DNA of 64,000 bases from Caldicoprobacter guelmensis (GCF_016908415.1 NZ_JAFBDW010000004.1:186001-250000); one strand, 5' to 3'. Positions 36,776-46,188 are shown, numbered from the stretch's first letter. Program-made: numbers and translations. Notes: generated by a model from the letters alone, not told the origin.

Positions 36776-37708
36776 ATGCCTGTTACAGTTAAAGAGGTGA
36801 GCTACAGGGAGTTTGGCAGGTGCGTCGAGATTTCCAACGGGACGGTTGACCTGTTAGTGACGGTCGATGTGGGGCCTAGGATTATAAGGTTTGGTTTTGT
36901 AGGCAGGGAAAATGAGCTGTGTGAGGCACCTCAGGCGTCACAGCCGGTTTTGGAGCCTGTAGGAGGGGTATGGAAGATAAAGGGTGGACACAGGCTGTGG
37001 CACAGCCCTGAAAACAACCCCCGTACCTATGTACCCGATGACCAGCCGGTGGAGTGGCAGGAGATCGAAAGCGGCGTAAAAGTCAAACAAAAGGTGGAGC
37101 CATGGGTGCAGATCGAAAAGGAGATGGAGATCACTTTGGCATCCTGCTGCGACAGGGTAAGGATAGTCCATCGCCTGACAAACAGGAATGCATGGCCTGT
37201 GGAGTTTGCTGCATGGGCCTTGACTGTCATGGCACCCGGCGGTAAAGAGGTGGTACCCCAGCCTCAGAGGGATACCGGTCTTTTGGGCAATCGTGTTGTT
37301 GCGCTGTGGCCCTATTCCAAAATGAACGACCATAGGGTATACTGGGGAGATAAGTATATCGTATTGCAGCAGGACCCTGGCACCAAACATCCCTTTAAGT
37401 TTGGTATAAACAATGAAGATGGCTGGGCGGCATATTTCAACCACGGCAATTTGTTTATCAAGCGGTTTGTGCACCAGATGGGCAAAAAGTATCCTGATTT
37501 TGGCGTTTCGTATGAGACTTATACTACTGATTTCATGCTTGAGATGGAGACTTTGTCGCCTATGACCCTTGTTGAGCCTGGCAATACGCTGTCTCATATT
37601 GAAGAATGGGAGCTCATCGGCGATGTAAAGGCACCTTCCAATGACGAGCGAGAAATTGACGAGGTGGTAAAGAGATACATAGTGTGTTGCTGTAGCTGCT
37701 GCGAGTAA
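36776..37708 (+). CDS. DUF4380-like galactose-mutarotase-fold protein
   Basis: A beta-rich protein of 310 residues. Its opening (CVEISNGTVDLLVTVDVGPRI) and GGHRLWHSPENNPRTYVPD segment match DUF4380-like proteins, which share the aldose-1-epimerase fold. Function is unknown. The last residues, VCCCSCCE, form a striking Cys cluster not expected in this fold. ATG 36776 is preferred to GTG 36764, which lies inside the AAGGAGAG site. It stands alone, followed by a terminator 150 bases on. Confidence 0.72.
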   Translation: MPVTVKEVSYREFGRCVEISNGTVDLLVTVDVGPRIIRFGFVGRENELCEAPQASQPVLEPVGGVWKIKGGHRLWHSPENNPRTYVPDDQPVEWQEIESGVKVKQKVEPWVQIEKEMEITLASCCDRVRIVHRLTNRNAWPVEFAAWALTVMAPGGKEVVPQPQRDTGLLGNRVVALWPYSKMNDHRVYWGDKYIVLQQDPGTKHPFKFGINNEDGWAAYFNHGNLFIKRFVHQMGKKYPDFGVSYETYTTDFMLEMETLSPMTLVEPGNTLSHIEEWELIGDVKAPSNDEREIDEVVKRYIVCCCSCCE

Positions 37709-37860
37709 TATGGGTAATTGCTTATATAATGAAATTCCGAGGATTTCGAGGTTTTTATGGCCGATAATAAATGGAATTAGACAGTTTGACCTCCTGTTTT
37801 TCAGGAGTGTCTTCCTGTGGTGAAAATGTCACTGTGTATATGTGATAATGCTTGTTGCAT

Positions 37861-37901
37861 AAGCGGGCCTGATTTTCAAAACTCAGCCCGCTTTCTTATT
37901 T
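37861..37901 (+). terminator. Terminator
   Basis: AAGCGGGC..TGA pairs with TCAGCCCGCTT across a 10-base loop, followed by TCTTATTT. It lies in a 617-bp gap between the DUF4380-like gene and mgtE. Confidence 0.85.
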
Positions 37902-37995
37902 GGCATTTTAAAATTTATGTTTGAATTTTTGACAGGTATGTGTTATTCTATTCGCGTAAAGTTTACAAATTTTGATGCATTGCGGAGGTGGTAGA

Positions 37996-38097
37996 ATGGA
38001 CGCCGGCCCTAGTAGTTTACCTAAGAGTATTAATGACATAGAAAATAAGGGGGTGGTGCGTTCTACTGCCTCTGTTTTCCATTTAATTAAAAATTAA
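37996..38097 (+). CDS. Candidate 33-codon leader ORF upstream of mgtE
   Basis: ATG 37996 follows GGAGGTGGT at good spacing and opens a frame of 33 residues (MDAGPSSLPKSINDIENKG, then a short basic end). It has no recognisable domain. It sits 228 bases before mgtE, after the upstream terminator, so it should be in the mgtE leader. It might act as a leader peptide for Mg2+-dependent control, but no such mechanism is shown and the known M-box is not present. Confidence 0.4.
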   Translation: MDAGPSSLPKSINDIENKGVVRSTASVFHLIKN

Positions 38098-38325
38098 ACA
38101 TACTTTGGCATTGAAGGCTTTTCGCCATTGTCGCGGCCATACGTTGCCTACCGAGCTATATGGTTTTGAAAATGTTAGGAATAATAAGTTTGTGAATCAA
38201 GTTGGGGCTTTATGAATGGAAAACACGAGGCAGTAGATGGGGAAGAGTAAGGATAGCCTTCAAATGGGACAGCTTTGATGGTTAATTGTGCTTTCAAAAT
38301 CATATAGCGTAAAGGAGGTAATGGT

Positions 38326-39669
38326 ATGGCTATCGATGACATCAAGCAACTGATCAGCCAAAAGAGGTATAGTGAGCTTAAAGAAAAGATAAAGAATATG
38401 CAGATACAAGACATAGCCGAGATTGTCGATGAGCTGGATACCAAAAACGCCATTATTTTGTTTAGGTTGCTGCCCAAGGAGATAGCAGCCGACGTTTTTT
38501 CTTATCTTTCTTCTGAACGTCAAGGCGAAATATCCATGATGATAGATGAAAATGAGCTTAGTGAGATTGTAAACGACCTGTTTTTTGACGATAAGATCGA
38601 CTTCCTGGAAGAGATGCCGGCTAATGTGGTCAAGAGGATACTGAGGAATACATCTGAAGCCGAGCGCAAGCTGATCAATCAATTTTTGCAGTATCCCGAG
38701 AATTCGGCTGGCAGCTTGATGACCATTGAGTTTGTTGACCTTAAGAAGGAGATGACGGTAGCTGAGGCTTTGGATAAGATTCGCAGAGTCGGTCGGGACA
38801 GGGAAATAATCTATACCTGTTATGTCACCGATGCCCGGCGCAAGCTGGAAGGTATAGTCTCTTTAAAGGACCTGGTTTTGGCCTCTCCAGATACCAAGGT
38901 TGAAGATATAATGAAGAAAGATGTGATATATGTTGATACCTATGACGACCAGGAAGAAGTTGCTGAGGTGTTTAAGAAATACGACCTTTTGGCTGTGCCG
39001 GTAGTGGACCAGGAAAAGAGGCTTGTCGGTATAATCACCATAGATGATATCGTGGACGTAATTGAGGAAGAAACCACAGAAGATATTCAGCGCATGGCTG
39101 CCATTCAGCCTACAGAGGAGGAATACCTGGATGCTACACCGTTTATGATAGCGCGCAAAAGGCTATTATGGCTGCTTATATTGATGATTTCTGCCACTGT
39201 CAGTGGGTATATAATACGAAAGTACGAGGTGGCATTGGAAGCAGTGGTGGCTTTGGCTGCCTTTATACCGATGCTCATGGATACTGCCGGCAATGCCGGG
39301 TCACAGTCTTCGACTACGGTGATACGAAGCCTTGTCCTGGGGGAACTGGAGTTTAGGGATATCCTAAAGGTTATATGGAAAGAGATGCAGATTGGTACAT
39401 TGGCTGGGTTGGCGTTGGCTTTGATTAACTTCCTGAGGGTATATTTTATTGAAGGCTATAGCTTTAGTATTGCAATAACAATATCCCTTACTTTGGTGTT
39501 TGTCGTTATAATTGCTAAAATTATTGGTGGGGTGCTGCCAATGATTGCTGATAAGGTAGGGGTGGATCCTACCGTTATGGCTAGTCCCTTGATCACCACC
39601 ATTGCCGACGCTATTTCCCTTACAATATACTTTACTTTAGCGGTTTGGATATTGCATATAAATGTGTAG
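38326..39669 (+). CDS. mgtE: Magnesium transporter MgtE
   Basis: The standard MgtE layout: an N-terminal helical superhelix (residues 1-130), a tandem CBS pair (about 135-255) that senses cytosolic Mg2+, and five membrane helices from about 275 to 447 with the pore-lining PMLMDTAGNAGSQSS. AAAGGAGGT precedes the ATG. It is the Mg2+ channel of the cytoplasmic membrane. The long leader (over 400 bases from the terminator upstream) invites regulation at RNA level. Confidence 0.96.
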   Translation: MAIDDIKQLISQKRYSELKEKIKNMQIQDIAEIVDELDTKNAIILFRLLPKEIAADVFSYLSSERQGEISMMIDENELSEIVNDLFFDDKIDFLEEMPANVVKRILRNTSEAERKLINQFLQYPENSAGSLMTIEFVDLKKEMTVAEALDKIRRVGRDREIIYTCYVTDARRKLEGIVSLKDLVLASPDTKVEDIMKKDVIYVDTYDDQEEVAEVFKKYDLLAVPVVDQEKRLVGIITIDDIVDVIEEETTEDIQRMAAIQPTEEEYLDATPFMIARKRLLWLLILMISATVSGYIIRKYEVALEAVVALAAFIPMLMDTAGNAGSQSSTTVIRSLVLGELEFRDILKVIWKEMQIGTLAGLALALINFLRVYFIEGYSFSIAITISLTLVFVVIIAKIIGGVLPMIADKVGVDPTVMASPLITTIADAISLTIYFTLAVWILHINV

Positions 39670-39770
39670 AGAATTGAGCGCAAGATAATGGTAGCCTGTA
39701 TATGTATGTTTGGGTATACTCCTCAATTATAAGTTGTGGATGGGCTGTGGATAATGAGATAATCATAATA

Positions 39771-39800
39771 TTGACAACAATTCATATAGAGTGTTATTAT
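39771..39800 (+). promoter_or_regulatory. Promoter of the TPP riboswitch transcript
   Basis: TTGACA (39771-39776), 18 bases, TATTAT (39795-39800); TTATTA with 17 bases is the alternative. Confidence 0.72.
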
Positions 39801-39819
39801 CATAGGCAAGAAAATTCAA

Positions 39820-39915
39820 TATCAAACGGGGAGCTGAAGCAATTCGGCTGAGAGGGAGTTGTGTGACTCCGACCCGCTGAACCTGACCTGGGTAATGCCA
39901 GCGTAGGGAACGAAT
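39820..39915 (+). promoter_or_regulatory. TPP riboswitch (thi box) of thiT
   Basis: The conserved elements are present in order: GGGGAGC at the start, GGCTGAGAGG, ACCCGCTGAACCTGA, then CTGGGTAATGCCAGCGTAGGGAA. It is followed at once by a terminator hairpin, so bound thiamine pyrophosphate would stop transcription before thiT. Confidence 0.97.
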
Positions 39916-39921
39916 TGTGGA

Positions 39922-39966
39922 AGGGGACTACGTGCCCTATGGTTTGGCATGTAGTCTTTTTTTCTC
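39922..39966 (+). terminator. Riboswitch-controlled terminator of thiT
   Basis: GGACTACGTGCC pairs with GGCATGTAGTC around a loop, followed by a seven-T run. It is the expression platform of the TPP riboswitch. Confidence 0.9.
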
Positions 39967-39991
39967 CCCGTAAAAGGGAGGAGATGGTAAT

Positions 39992-40549
39992 ATGCAAAGA
40001 AGTAACACCAGGATGCTGGTGGAAGCCGGGGTTATGATAGCTCTGGCGCAGGTATTAAGCTATGTCGTACTATTTGAGATGCCACAGGGTGGTTCTGTCA
40101 CGGCAGGTTCGATGATACCCATATTTATCTTTGCCTTGAGGTGGGGTACTCCTAGAGGGCTCTTGGCCGGTATGGTTTATGGAATTCTGCAGTTTATCCT
40201 GGGGAAAAAATATAGCTTCCATATAGTGTCCATACTGTTTGATTACGTTATAGCCTTTGGTTGCCTTGGCTTGGCAGGCGTGCTGAGGCACAAGGGTATG
40301 GTTGGCGTGATGGCCGGCGTGTTTATGGGGGTACTAGGAAGATTCATATGCCATGTCATATCTGGAGTAGTGGTGTTTGCAAGCTATGCCCCAGAAGGGC
40401 AAAGCCCATGGGTATACTCAATAATCTACAATGGCTCTTACCTGCTTCCCGAGCTTATAATTTCCATGGTAATTGTAGGACTTCTATGCAAGGCTATAAA
40501 ACCCCACCTCTATATGAATACAGGTTCATCTAGCGGTTATACCACATGA
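39992..40549 (+). CDS. thiT: Thiamine ECF-transporter S component ThiT
   Basis: A membrane protein of 185 residues with six hydrophobic segments; GGSVTAGSMIPIFIFALRWG is the characteristic ThiT thiamine-binding stretch. It binds thiamine and works with a shared EcfA/EcfT energising module, which is not encoded in this window. GGGAGGAG precedes ATG 39992. Control by a TPP riboswitch confirms the substrate. Confidence 0.95.
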   Translation: MQRSNTRMLVEAGVMIALAQVLSYVVLFEMPQGGSVTAGSMIPIFIFALRWGTPRGLLAGMVYGILQFILGKKYSFHIVSILFDYVIAFGCLGLAGVLRHKGMVGVMAGVFMGVLGRFICHVISGVVVFASYAPEGQSPWVYSIIYNGSYLLPELIISMVIVGLLCKAIKPHLYMNTGSSSGYTT

Positions 40550-40703
40550 CGTATAGGGATGAAAAAATACCCCACCGCAAATGAGATTATACCAGAGAAG
40601 TTCCTAGAATAGTATGTGGTAATTTGATGATAATAAAAAAATGAGAATAAAAAATATGCGTTCACCTATCATAAAGTCATAAAGTGTTGAAAAATATTTA
40701 GGA

Positions 40704-40768
40704 GGATAAACCTCTGTGTGCATCTGCTTGAGGATGTCCCTCAATTCATTGAGGTGAGGACGTCACTA
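40704..40768 (+). repeat. Solo IS200/IS605-type right end
   Basis: A 65-bp block matching 48960-49024 with about eight differences. It contains the last codons of a TnpB-like gene and the right-end hairpin CCTCAATTCATTGAGG at 40739-40754, and ends GGACGTCACTA. No transposase gene precedes it, so it is a remnant or a MITE derived from the same element. Confidence 0.7.
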
Positions 40769-40801
40769 ATGAGGTTTAATAAAAATTACAGAGTAAAACA
40801 T

Positions 40802-40829
40802 AAAGTCCAGGTGTTTAACCTGGACTTTA
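40802..40829 (-). terminator. Terminator of the small minus-strand gene
   Basis: AAAGTCCAGGT and ACCTGGACTTT form a perfect stem that overlaps the stop codon of the 40827 gene; on the minus strand it is followed by ATGTTTT. Confidence 0.75.
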
Positions 40830-41120
40830 CTCGTTGAATGGCACCTTGTTCTTCTCTGCAAACCTCTTAAGCACGTCGACGATCCACTGGAAATCATCTT
40901 TTACTACGCCTTTTTCGATGATGTAAGGAGCATCTTCTCCTTGAACGTAAACCTCTATCCTTTCAACTGGCTTGGAGAAAAATAGTACTTTTTTTATACC
41001 GCTGGTGCGTTGAAATTTGATTATTTTGCTGGCATGAAATCTCTTCCAGTGTTTGCCGCCTGCGAGTAATGAAAGTTCCCCTAAATCGGCGTTAAACTCC
41101 TTTACATACTGGGCCCCCAT
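40827..41120 (-). CDS. Hypothetical 97-residue protein
   Basis: No family recognised. ATG 41120 follows AAGGAGG with good spacing (a GTG six bases earlier overlaps it). The protein is an alpha/beta mix, with a basic first half and an acidic second half, no membrane segment and no Cys. Secondary-structure pattern is WKRFHASKIIKFQ, KKVLFFSK, RIEVYVQ, then a terminal helix. The good binding site and own terminator support a real gene. Confidence 0.65.
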   Translation of the reverse strand: MGAQYVKEFNADLGELSLLAGGKHWKRFHASKIIKFQRTSGIKKVLFFSKPVERIEVYVQGEDAPYIIEKGVVKDDFQWIVDVLKRFAEKNKVPFNE

Positions 41121-41377
41121 ATCCACTCCTCCTTATACGTTTTTACTCCCGTTGAAGTAAAACGCTAAGGAATACGGTATAATATATATGCAAATATGTG
41201 TTGTAGATATAGTGCAGCGGCAAACGGGATGCTATATTAATTATAGCACGCCCATAAAACCGATAAAAGGGGTAAGGATTGTCATAAGTTTAGAATTTAA
41301 CAATACTTTTTTGTGACAATGTGCTAAAATATGGTTATATTGTATTTGCTGAAATCAATAAGGGGAGGCACTTTTTT

Positions 41378-42619
41378 ATGGCCAGCACTATTAGGGATAT
41401 AACTCTGGCGGATGAAGGACAAAGAAGAATTGAGTGGGTTAGGCGCTACATGCCTTTGCTTAACCAGCTGGAAAAGGAGTTTGCCGACACGAAACCTTTT
41501 AGAGGCAAGAAAATTGCGGTATCGATACATTTGGAGGCTAAAACGGCTTACCTGTGCCTCGTTTTGGCAGCAGGAGGAGCAGAAGTTGCCGTGACGGGGA
41601 GCAACCCACTGTCCACACAGGATGCTGTGGCGGCAGCGCTGGTAAAAGCCGGGCTTACAGTTCATGCATGGCACGGCGCTACCGAAGAGGAATATAGAGA
41701 GCACTTAAGCAGGACCTTGGACATAGGGCCGGATATCATCATCGATGATGGAGGAGACCTGGTGGCTATGCTGCACTCATCGCACCAGGAATTGTGTGAC
41801 AGGGTGATAGGCGGCTGTGAGGAGACAACTACCGGGGTTCTCAGGCTGCGGGCCAGGGAACGGGAAGGAAAGCTTAAGTTTCCCATGATTGCCGTAAACG
41901 ATGCCTACTGTAAATACCTCTTTGATAACCGGTATGGTACAGGGCAATCGGTATGGGATGGTATCATGCGCACCACAAACCTCATCATTGCAGGCAAGAA
42001 CGTGGTGGTGGCAGGGTATGGTTGGTGCGGGAAAGGGGTGGCCATGAAGGCAAGGGGCCTTGGTGCAAACGTGATTGTAACCGAGGTGGACCCGATAAAG
42101 GCCTTAGAGGCTGCCATGGATGGTTTCAGGGTGATGACCATGCTTGAGGCTGCGGAGATTGGCGATATATTCATAACCACCACCGGTTGTACCAAGGTCA
42201 TAAGGCGAGAGCATTTTGAAAGGATGAAGGATGGGGTGCTTTTGGCCAATGCAGGGCATTTCGATGTAGAGATATGCAAGCCTGATCTGGAGGCACTGGC
42301 GGTGGAAAAGCGGGAGATGCGCCACAATGTCGAGGGCTATGTGATGAAGGACGGGCGGGTGCTGAATCTTTTGGCCCAGGGAAGGTTGGTCAATCTGGCA
42401 GCTGGCGATGGCCATCCTGCAGAAATTATGGATATGAGCTTTGCGCTGCAGGCCCTGTGTGTGCATTATTTGGTTGAAAACGGCCATAAGCTGGTACCCA
42501 AAGTGTACAGCGTACCAAGGGATATCGATTACAAGGTGGCGCGGATGAAGCTTCAGACTATGGGCATTAACATAGATTCCTTGACTCCTGAGCAGGAGCG
42601 CTATCTTGCGTCTTATTGA
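41378..42619 (+). CDS. ahcY: S-adenosylhomocysteine hydrolase
   Basis: Splits SAH to adenosine and homocysteine, removing the product inhibitor of methyltransferases. Conserved stretches include IHLEAKTAYL, the substrate region DDGGDL, NDAYCKYLFDNRYGTGQS, and the NAD-binding VVAGYGWCGKG; the C-terminus ends with a Tyr as usual. ATG 41378 follows GGGGAGG; an upstream in-frame ATG is 19 codons too early. At 413 residues it is the shorter bacterial/archaeal form. It is followed by an MTA/SAH deaminase gene, so both products of SAH breakdown are handled here. Confidence 0.96.
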   Translation: MASTIRDITLADEGQRRIEWVRRYMPLLNQLEKEFADTKPFRGKKIAVSIHLEAKTAYLCLVLAAGGAEVAVTGSNPLSTQDAVAAALVKAGLTVHAWHGATEEEYREHLSRTLDIGPDIIIDDGGDLVAMLHSSHQELCDRVIGGCEETTTGVLRLRAREREGKLKFPMIAVNDAYCKYLFDNRYGTGQSVWDGIMRTTNLIIAGKNVVVAGYGWCGKGVAMKARGLGANVIVTEVDPIKALEAAMDGFRVMTMLEAAEIGDIFITTTGCTKVIRREHFERMKDGVLLANAGHFDVEICKPDLEALAVEKREMRHNVEGYVMKDGRVLNLLAQGRLVNLAAGDGHPAEIMDMSFALQALCVHYLVENGHKLVPKVYSVPRDIDYKVARMKLQTMGINIDSLTPEQERYLASY

Positions 42620-42759
42620 ATTTGCACACGAATGCAGTCTTGAAGTAGGCGTTTTCGAAGGGTGAAATGGGCTCAATGTGTGAAACCAGGGGTGAAAATC
42701 GTATAATGAGCGAAAGGAGGCAATGGGCGTATCTGTGATATCCTGTCTGGAGATGGGGT

Positions 42760-44091
42760 ATGCTGCGCCGGCGCCTTATGAAGGTTCTCATAAGAAACGT
42801 TTATGTAATCACCATGGACCATCAGGATAATCGATATCCTGATGGCTGCATTGGAATAGAGGGCGATACAATTGTATATGTAGGAGGGGAAAAAGGTCTT
42901 CCTGCGCGTTTTGTGCCGGATGAGGTAATTGATGGCGGCGGGATGTTGGCTTTGCCGGGGTTTGTCAATGCCCATACCCATTCGGCCATGTCCCTGTTTC
43001 GGGGTTATGCCAACGATGTTCCTCTTATGGAGTGGCTGGCACGAAGGATATGGCCCCTTGAGGATAGGTTGCAGTCGCGGGACGCTTACTGGCTGTCCAT
43101 GCTGTCCATTGCTGAGATGCTCATGAGCGGTGTTACCGCTTTTGCTGATATGTATATGTTCATGGATCAAACCGCAAGGGCGGTGAAGGATTCAGGGATT
43201 AGGGCTGTGCTGGCACGGGGTTTGCAGGGACCGGACGCCAGGTCGGAGCAGCGCCTTATCGAAAACCGTCGCCTGTGGGAGGAATGGCATGGCGAGGCTG
43301 AAGGCCGTATAAGGGTTATGGTGGGGCCACACGCCATATATACCTGTGATGGTGACTACTTAAAGCGTTGCATGGATTTGGCGGGGCAACTGGGAGTGGG
43401 GCTTCACATCCATTTGGCTGAGACCCGTACTGAAGTCGAAGAGGCATTGAAAAAGTACGGCAAAACTCCAGTTGAATACCTGGAGGGCATGGGCTTTTTC
43501 AATCTGCCAGTTTTGGCTGCACATTGCGTCCACCTCACGCAGCACGATATGGATATACTTAAAGAGTATGATGTACAGGTGGCGCACTGCCCTGTCAGCA
43601 ATTTAAAGCTGGGTAGCGGCATAGCGCCAGTTTCTAAGCTCCTTAAAAAAGGGATAAACGTGGGGCTGGGTACCGATAGCGCAGCAAGCAACAACAGCCT
43701 GAGCGTCATGCGAGAGATGACCTTTGCCAGCCTGCTGGGCAAGGGTATAAACGAAGACCCGACCGTCATTCCAGCAAAACAAGCCCTTAAAATGGCTACC
43801 TTTGGCGGAGCAAAGGCTATAGGGTGGGGTCACGAGATAGGTTCACTGGAGGTAGGCAGGAAGGCCGATATAATACTGGTGAGGTGCGATGCGCCGTATT
43901 ATCATCCTGCTGCTGACCCAGTTGTCCATCTGGTGTACAGCGGGCGCGATGCTGACGTTGATACCGTTATTGTAAACGGCAGAATATTGATGAGGAAACG
44001 GCAACTGACCAGCATGGACGTAGAGAGGGTGTATTACGAGGTTGAAAAGATAAGGTGCAGGGTTATGGGGGGAACCGAAGATGTCCTATGA
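42760..44091 (+). CDS. mtaD: 5-methylthioadenosine / S-adenosylhomocysteine deaminase
   Basis: An amidohydrolase with the metal site AHTH (residues 71-74), HIHLAE near 210, AAHCVH near 245 and GTDSAASNN near 305, all typical of MtaD/TrzA-type deaminases. It converts SAH, MTA or adenosine to the inosyl forms. GGAG precedes ATG 42760; ATG 42778 is an alternative start. It overlaps the next gene by 11 bases. Together with ahcY it forms a SAM-by-product salvage unit. Confidence 0.9.
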   Translation: MLRRRLMKVLIRNVYVITMDHQDNRYPDGCIGIEGDTIVYVGGEKGLPARFVPDEVIDGGGMLALPGFVNAHTHSAMSLFRGYANDVPLMEWLARRIWPLEDRLQSRDAYWLSMLSIAEMLMSGVTAFADMYMFMDQTARAVKDSGIRAVLARGLQGPDARSEQRLIENRRLWEEWHGEAEGRIRVMVGPHAIYTCDGDYLKRCMDLAGQLGVGLHIHLAETRTEVEEALKKYGKTPVEYLEGMGFFNLPVLAAHCVHLTQHDMDILKEYDVQVAHCPVSNLKLGSGIAPVSKLLKKGINVGLGTDSAASNNSLSVMREMTFASLLGKGINEDPTVIPAKQALKMATFGGAKAIGWGHEIGSLEVGRKADIILVRCDAPYYHPAADPVVHLVYSGRDADVDTVIVNGRILMRKRQLTSMDVERVYYEVEKIRCRVMGGTEDVL

Positions 44092-45748
44092 AAATGTTGC
44101 AATAAGCCGCCTTGAAGAAGAGGCAAGGAAGGTTGACAGGGCTTTAAAGGGCCTGGTCTTGTACAGGCAGCTGCAGAATGAGCCGGTTGTTCAAGCATTC
44201 AAGGATTTTGTAGCCGGTCTTGTAACCGATGGCGTTTGTGCTGGGCAGCTGTGGGATGACTATCATCGTTTTGTGTACTGTATGATGAACGCCTTGGTGG
44301 AAACCGGCATCATTCAATACGGTGGAGGTCATTCATGGCACAATGGTGAACCTACTGTAAGCAGCCTTTCACTAGGTGAAAAAGCAGCATTATTGTATAA
44401 TGATGGTGTTTACCTACCAGGGAGAAGTGTATATCAGTCAGAGGTAAGCGATATATTATGCAGCTGTGGAAAAATGCAGCATACAGACGATGTGCAGGAT
44501 ATGGGCTGCTGCAACAATGTACACGATACCAGTAGTTGTGGAAGTAATCATATGAGTACTGTGCAGGGGCAGGGGAATGTGGTGGGGGATTTTCTGTGGA
44601 AGGCTTATTGGGGATACGTTATGTTAAGCCACGAGACGCCCTTTAGCCGCTTTGCCGAACATACAGGTTTTGAAGGGGTGCCGGGATGGCTAAAGAGCGC
44701 CATGGAATTTGAACTTGAGAATTTGAGGCAAATAGCCATGGTGGACTGGAATGGGCTTTTGACCCTGGCAAGGTATAAAACCAACATGGATGGTTGGGCA
44801 AATATATTTGATGTGAAGGTATTCACTGCCTTTGAAGGCGAGGTCGTAGCGATGGATTCCTTGGTTGCGTGCGGGGGTGTAACCCGCCCAGTGCCCTATT
44901 ACCGTGTGGTAAACTGGGGGGTACAAGAGCTGGCACATCATTTCTACCGCAACGGCTCTGGCATGTTTGGGATATTCAAGGGCTTCAGGTGGGAGCGAGT
45001 GGAAGGCAGGGGACGCCTTAAGGGAATTGCTGCTGTGGATCCTATCACTTTGGACCAGCTGGTGGGTTACGAGGAGCAAAAGGCAAAACTCATCGAGAAT
45101 ACCGAACTGCTGCTTAAGGGTTACAAAGCCAACAACGTGTTGCTCTATGGCGATAAAGGCACCGGCAAGTCATCCTTGGTCAAAGCGCTGGTGCATAGAT
45201 ATGCTGACCAGGGTTTGAGGATTGTAGAGGTACCCAAGGACTGCTTAAGGGATTATTATCAGATACTGGAAAATTTTGAAGGGCGCAAGCAGAAATTTAT
45301 ACTGTTTGTAGATGACCTGTCGTTCGAGGAAGGTGAGGTGGAATACAAACATATCAAAGCGCTGCTTGAAGGAGGGCTTAAGGCCAGACCCGCCAATGTG
45401 GTGGTGTACGCCACCTCTAATCGCAGGCATCTTGTAAGAGAATACCATCATGATAGGATTGGTACTTATCCAGGCCAGGATGACGAAATCTCGCCTCTCG
45501 ATTCGATGCAGGAGAAGCTGTCGCTGTCGGATAGATTTGGCATAACGCTGACGTTTATCGCTCCCAACCAAAGGACGTACCTGGAGATGGTTGAACGGCT
45601 TGCTGCAAGTCGCGGGATTGAGATGGATGTTGATGCCTTAAGGGAAGAGGCTCTTCGCTGGGAAAAGAGGTACAACGGTCGTTCGGGCCGTACAGCTCGC
45701 CAGTTTATAGATTATCTTGAAGCAAAGCTGAGCGATACATTGCTCTAG
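44081..45748 (+). CDS. DUF815-type AAA ATPase with Cys/His-rich insert
   Basis: The C-terminal half is an AAA-type ATPase: Walker A YGDKGTGKSS near residue 357, Walker B FILFVDDLSFE near 407, and a sensor region ATSNRRHL near 447, as in DUF815 proteins. The N-terminal half is helical and carries an unusual Cys/His-rich stretch (residues about 125-158, with eight Cys and four His). Function is unknown. The start overlaps mtaD by 11 bases. No partner is evident. The protein is about 100 residues longer than typical DUF815 members as I recall them. Confidence 0.85.
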   Translation: MSYENVAISRLEEEARKVDRALKGLVLYRQLQNEPVVQAFKDFVAGLVTDGVCAGQLWDDYHRFVYCMMNALVETGIIQYGGGHSWHNGEPTVSSLSLGEKAALLYNDGVYLPGRSVYQSEVSDILCSCGKMQHTDDVQDMGCCNNVHDTSSCGSNHMSTVQGQGNVVGDFLWKAYWGYVMLSHETPFSRFAEHTGFEGVPGWLKSAMEFELENLRQIAMVDWNGLLTLARYKTNMDGWANIFDVKVFTAFEGEVVAMDSLVACGGVTRPVPYYRVVNWGVQELAHHFYRNGSGMFGIFKGFRWERVEGRGRLKGIAAVDPITLDQLVGYEEQKAKLIENTELLLKGYKANNVLLYGDKGTGKSSLVKALVHRYADQGLRIVEVPKDCLRDYYQILENFEGRKQKFILFVDDLSFEEGEVEYKHIKALLEGGLKARPANVVVYATSNRRHLVREYHHDRIGTYPGQDDEISPLDSMQEKLSLSDRFGITLTFIAPNQRTYLEMVERLAASRGIEMDVDALREEALRWEKRYNGRSGRTARQFIDYLEAKLSDTLL

Positions 45749-45934
45749 ATAAGAGATTATGATTTTAATGACCTTTATTGGGTTTCCCGCCCATTGACAG
45801 GGAGAATTGTGGTGCTGTGAATATGGCATGTAATACTTTGTTTTATGCTTATTAAAGGTTTTATAAAAGTTATGTAAAAATTTTGCAATATATTTGGGGT
45901 ATAATATAAACAGCCAAAAAGAGGGGGGAGGCCC

Positions 45935-46066
45935 ATGTACAGGTTGTTCAGGAGTGACATCGGGAGAGGAATTACCGGAATCATAGTTTCTATTATATTA
46001 ATGTTGGCCGTATTATTCCCCATATTGTTTATGGACCTGTTGAGCCAGCTGGTGTCTTTAATATGA
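45935..46066 (+). CDS. Small single-pass membrane protein (43 residues)
   Basis: ATG 45935 follows GAGGGGGGAGG and opens a frame with a basic start (MYRLFRSDIGRG), one hydrophobic helix of about 25 residues and a short polar end. No homologue is recognised. The very strong binding site and the terminator 80 bases downstream support a real gene. Confidence 0.6.
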   Translation: MYRLFRSDIGRGITGIIVSIILMLAVLFPILFMDLLSQLVSLI

Positions 46067-46148
46067 TTGATGCCGGATTAATTATTTAACAAATGGATAT
46101 AGATGGTAAAGTGTCGGTACAGGCGAGTGAAAGCTGACCGCTACTATA

Positions 46149-46188
46149 AAAAGCCATCTCTTAAAAGGGGATGGCTTTGTGCTTTTTT
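46149..46188 (+). terminator. Terminator
   Basis: AAAGCCATCTC pairs with GGGATGGCTTT (one G-T pair), followed by GTGCTTTTTT. Confidence 0.8.

Noticed and set aside
37902..38325. M-box (Mg2+) riboswitch before mgtE
   Set aside because: The conserved GTTAGGTGAGGCTCC-type core and later blocks are not present.
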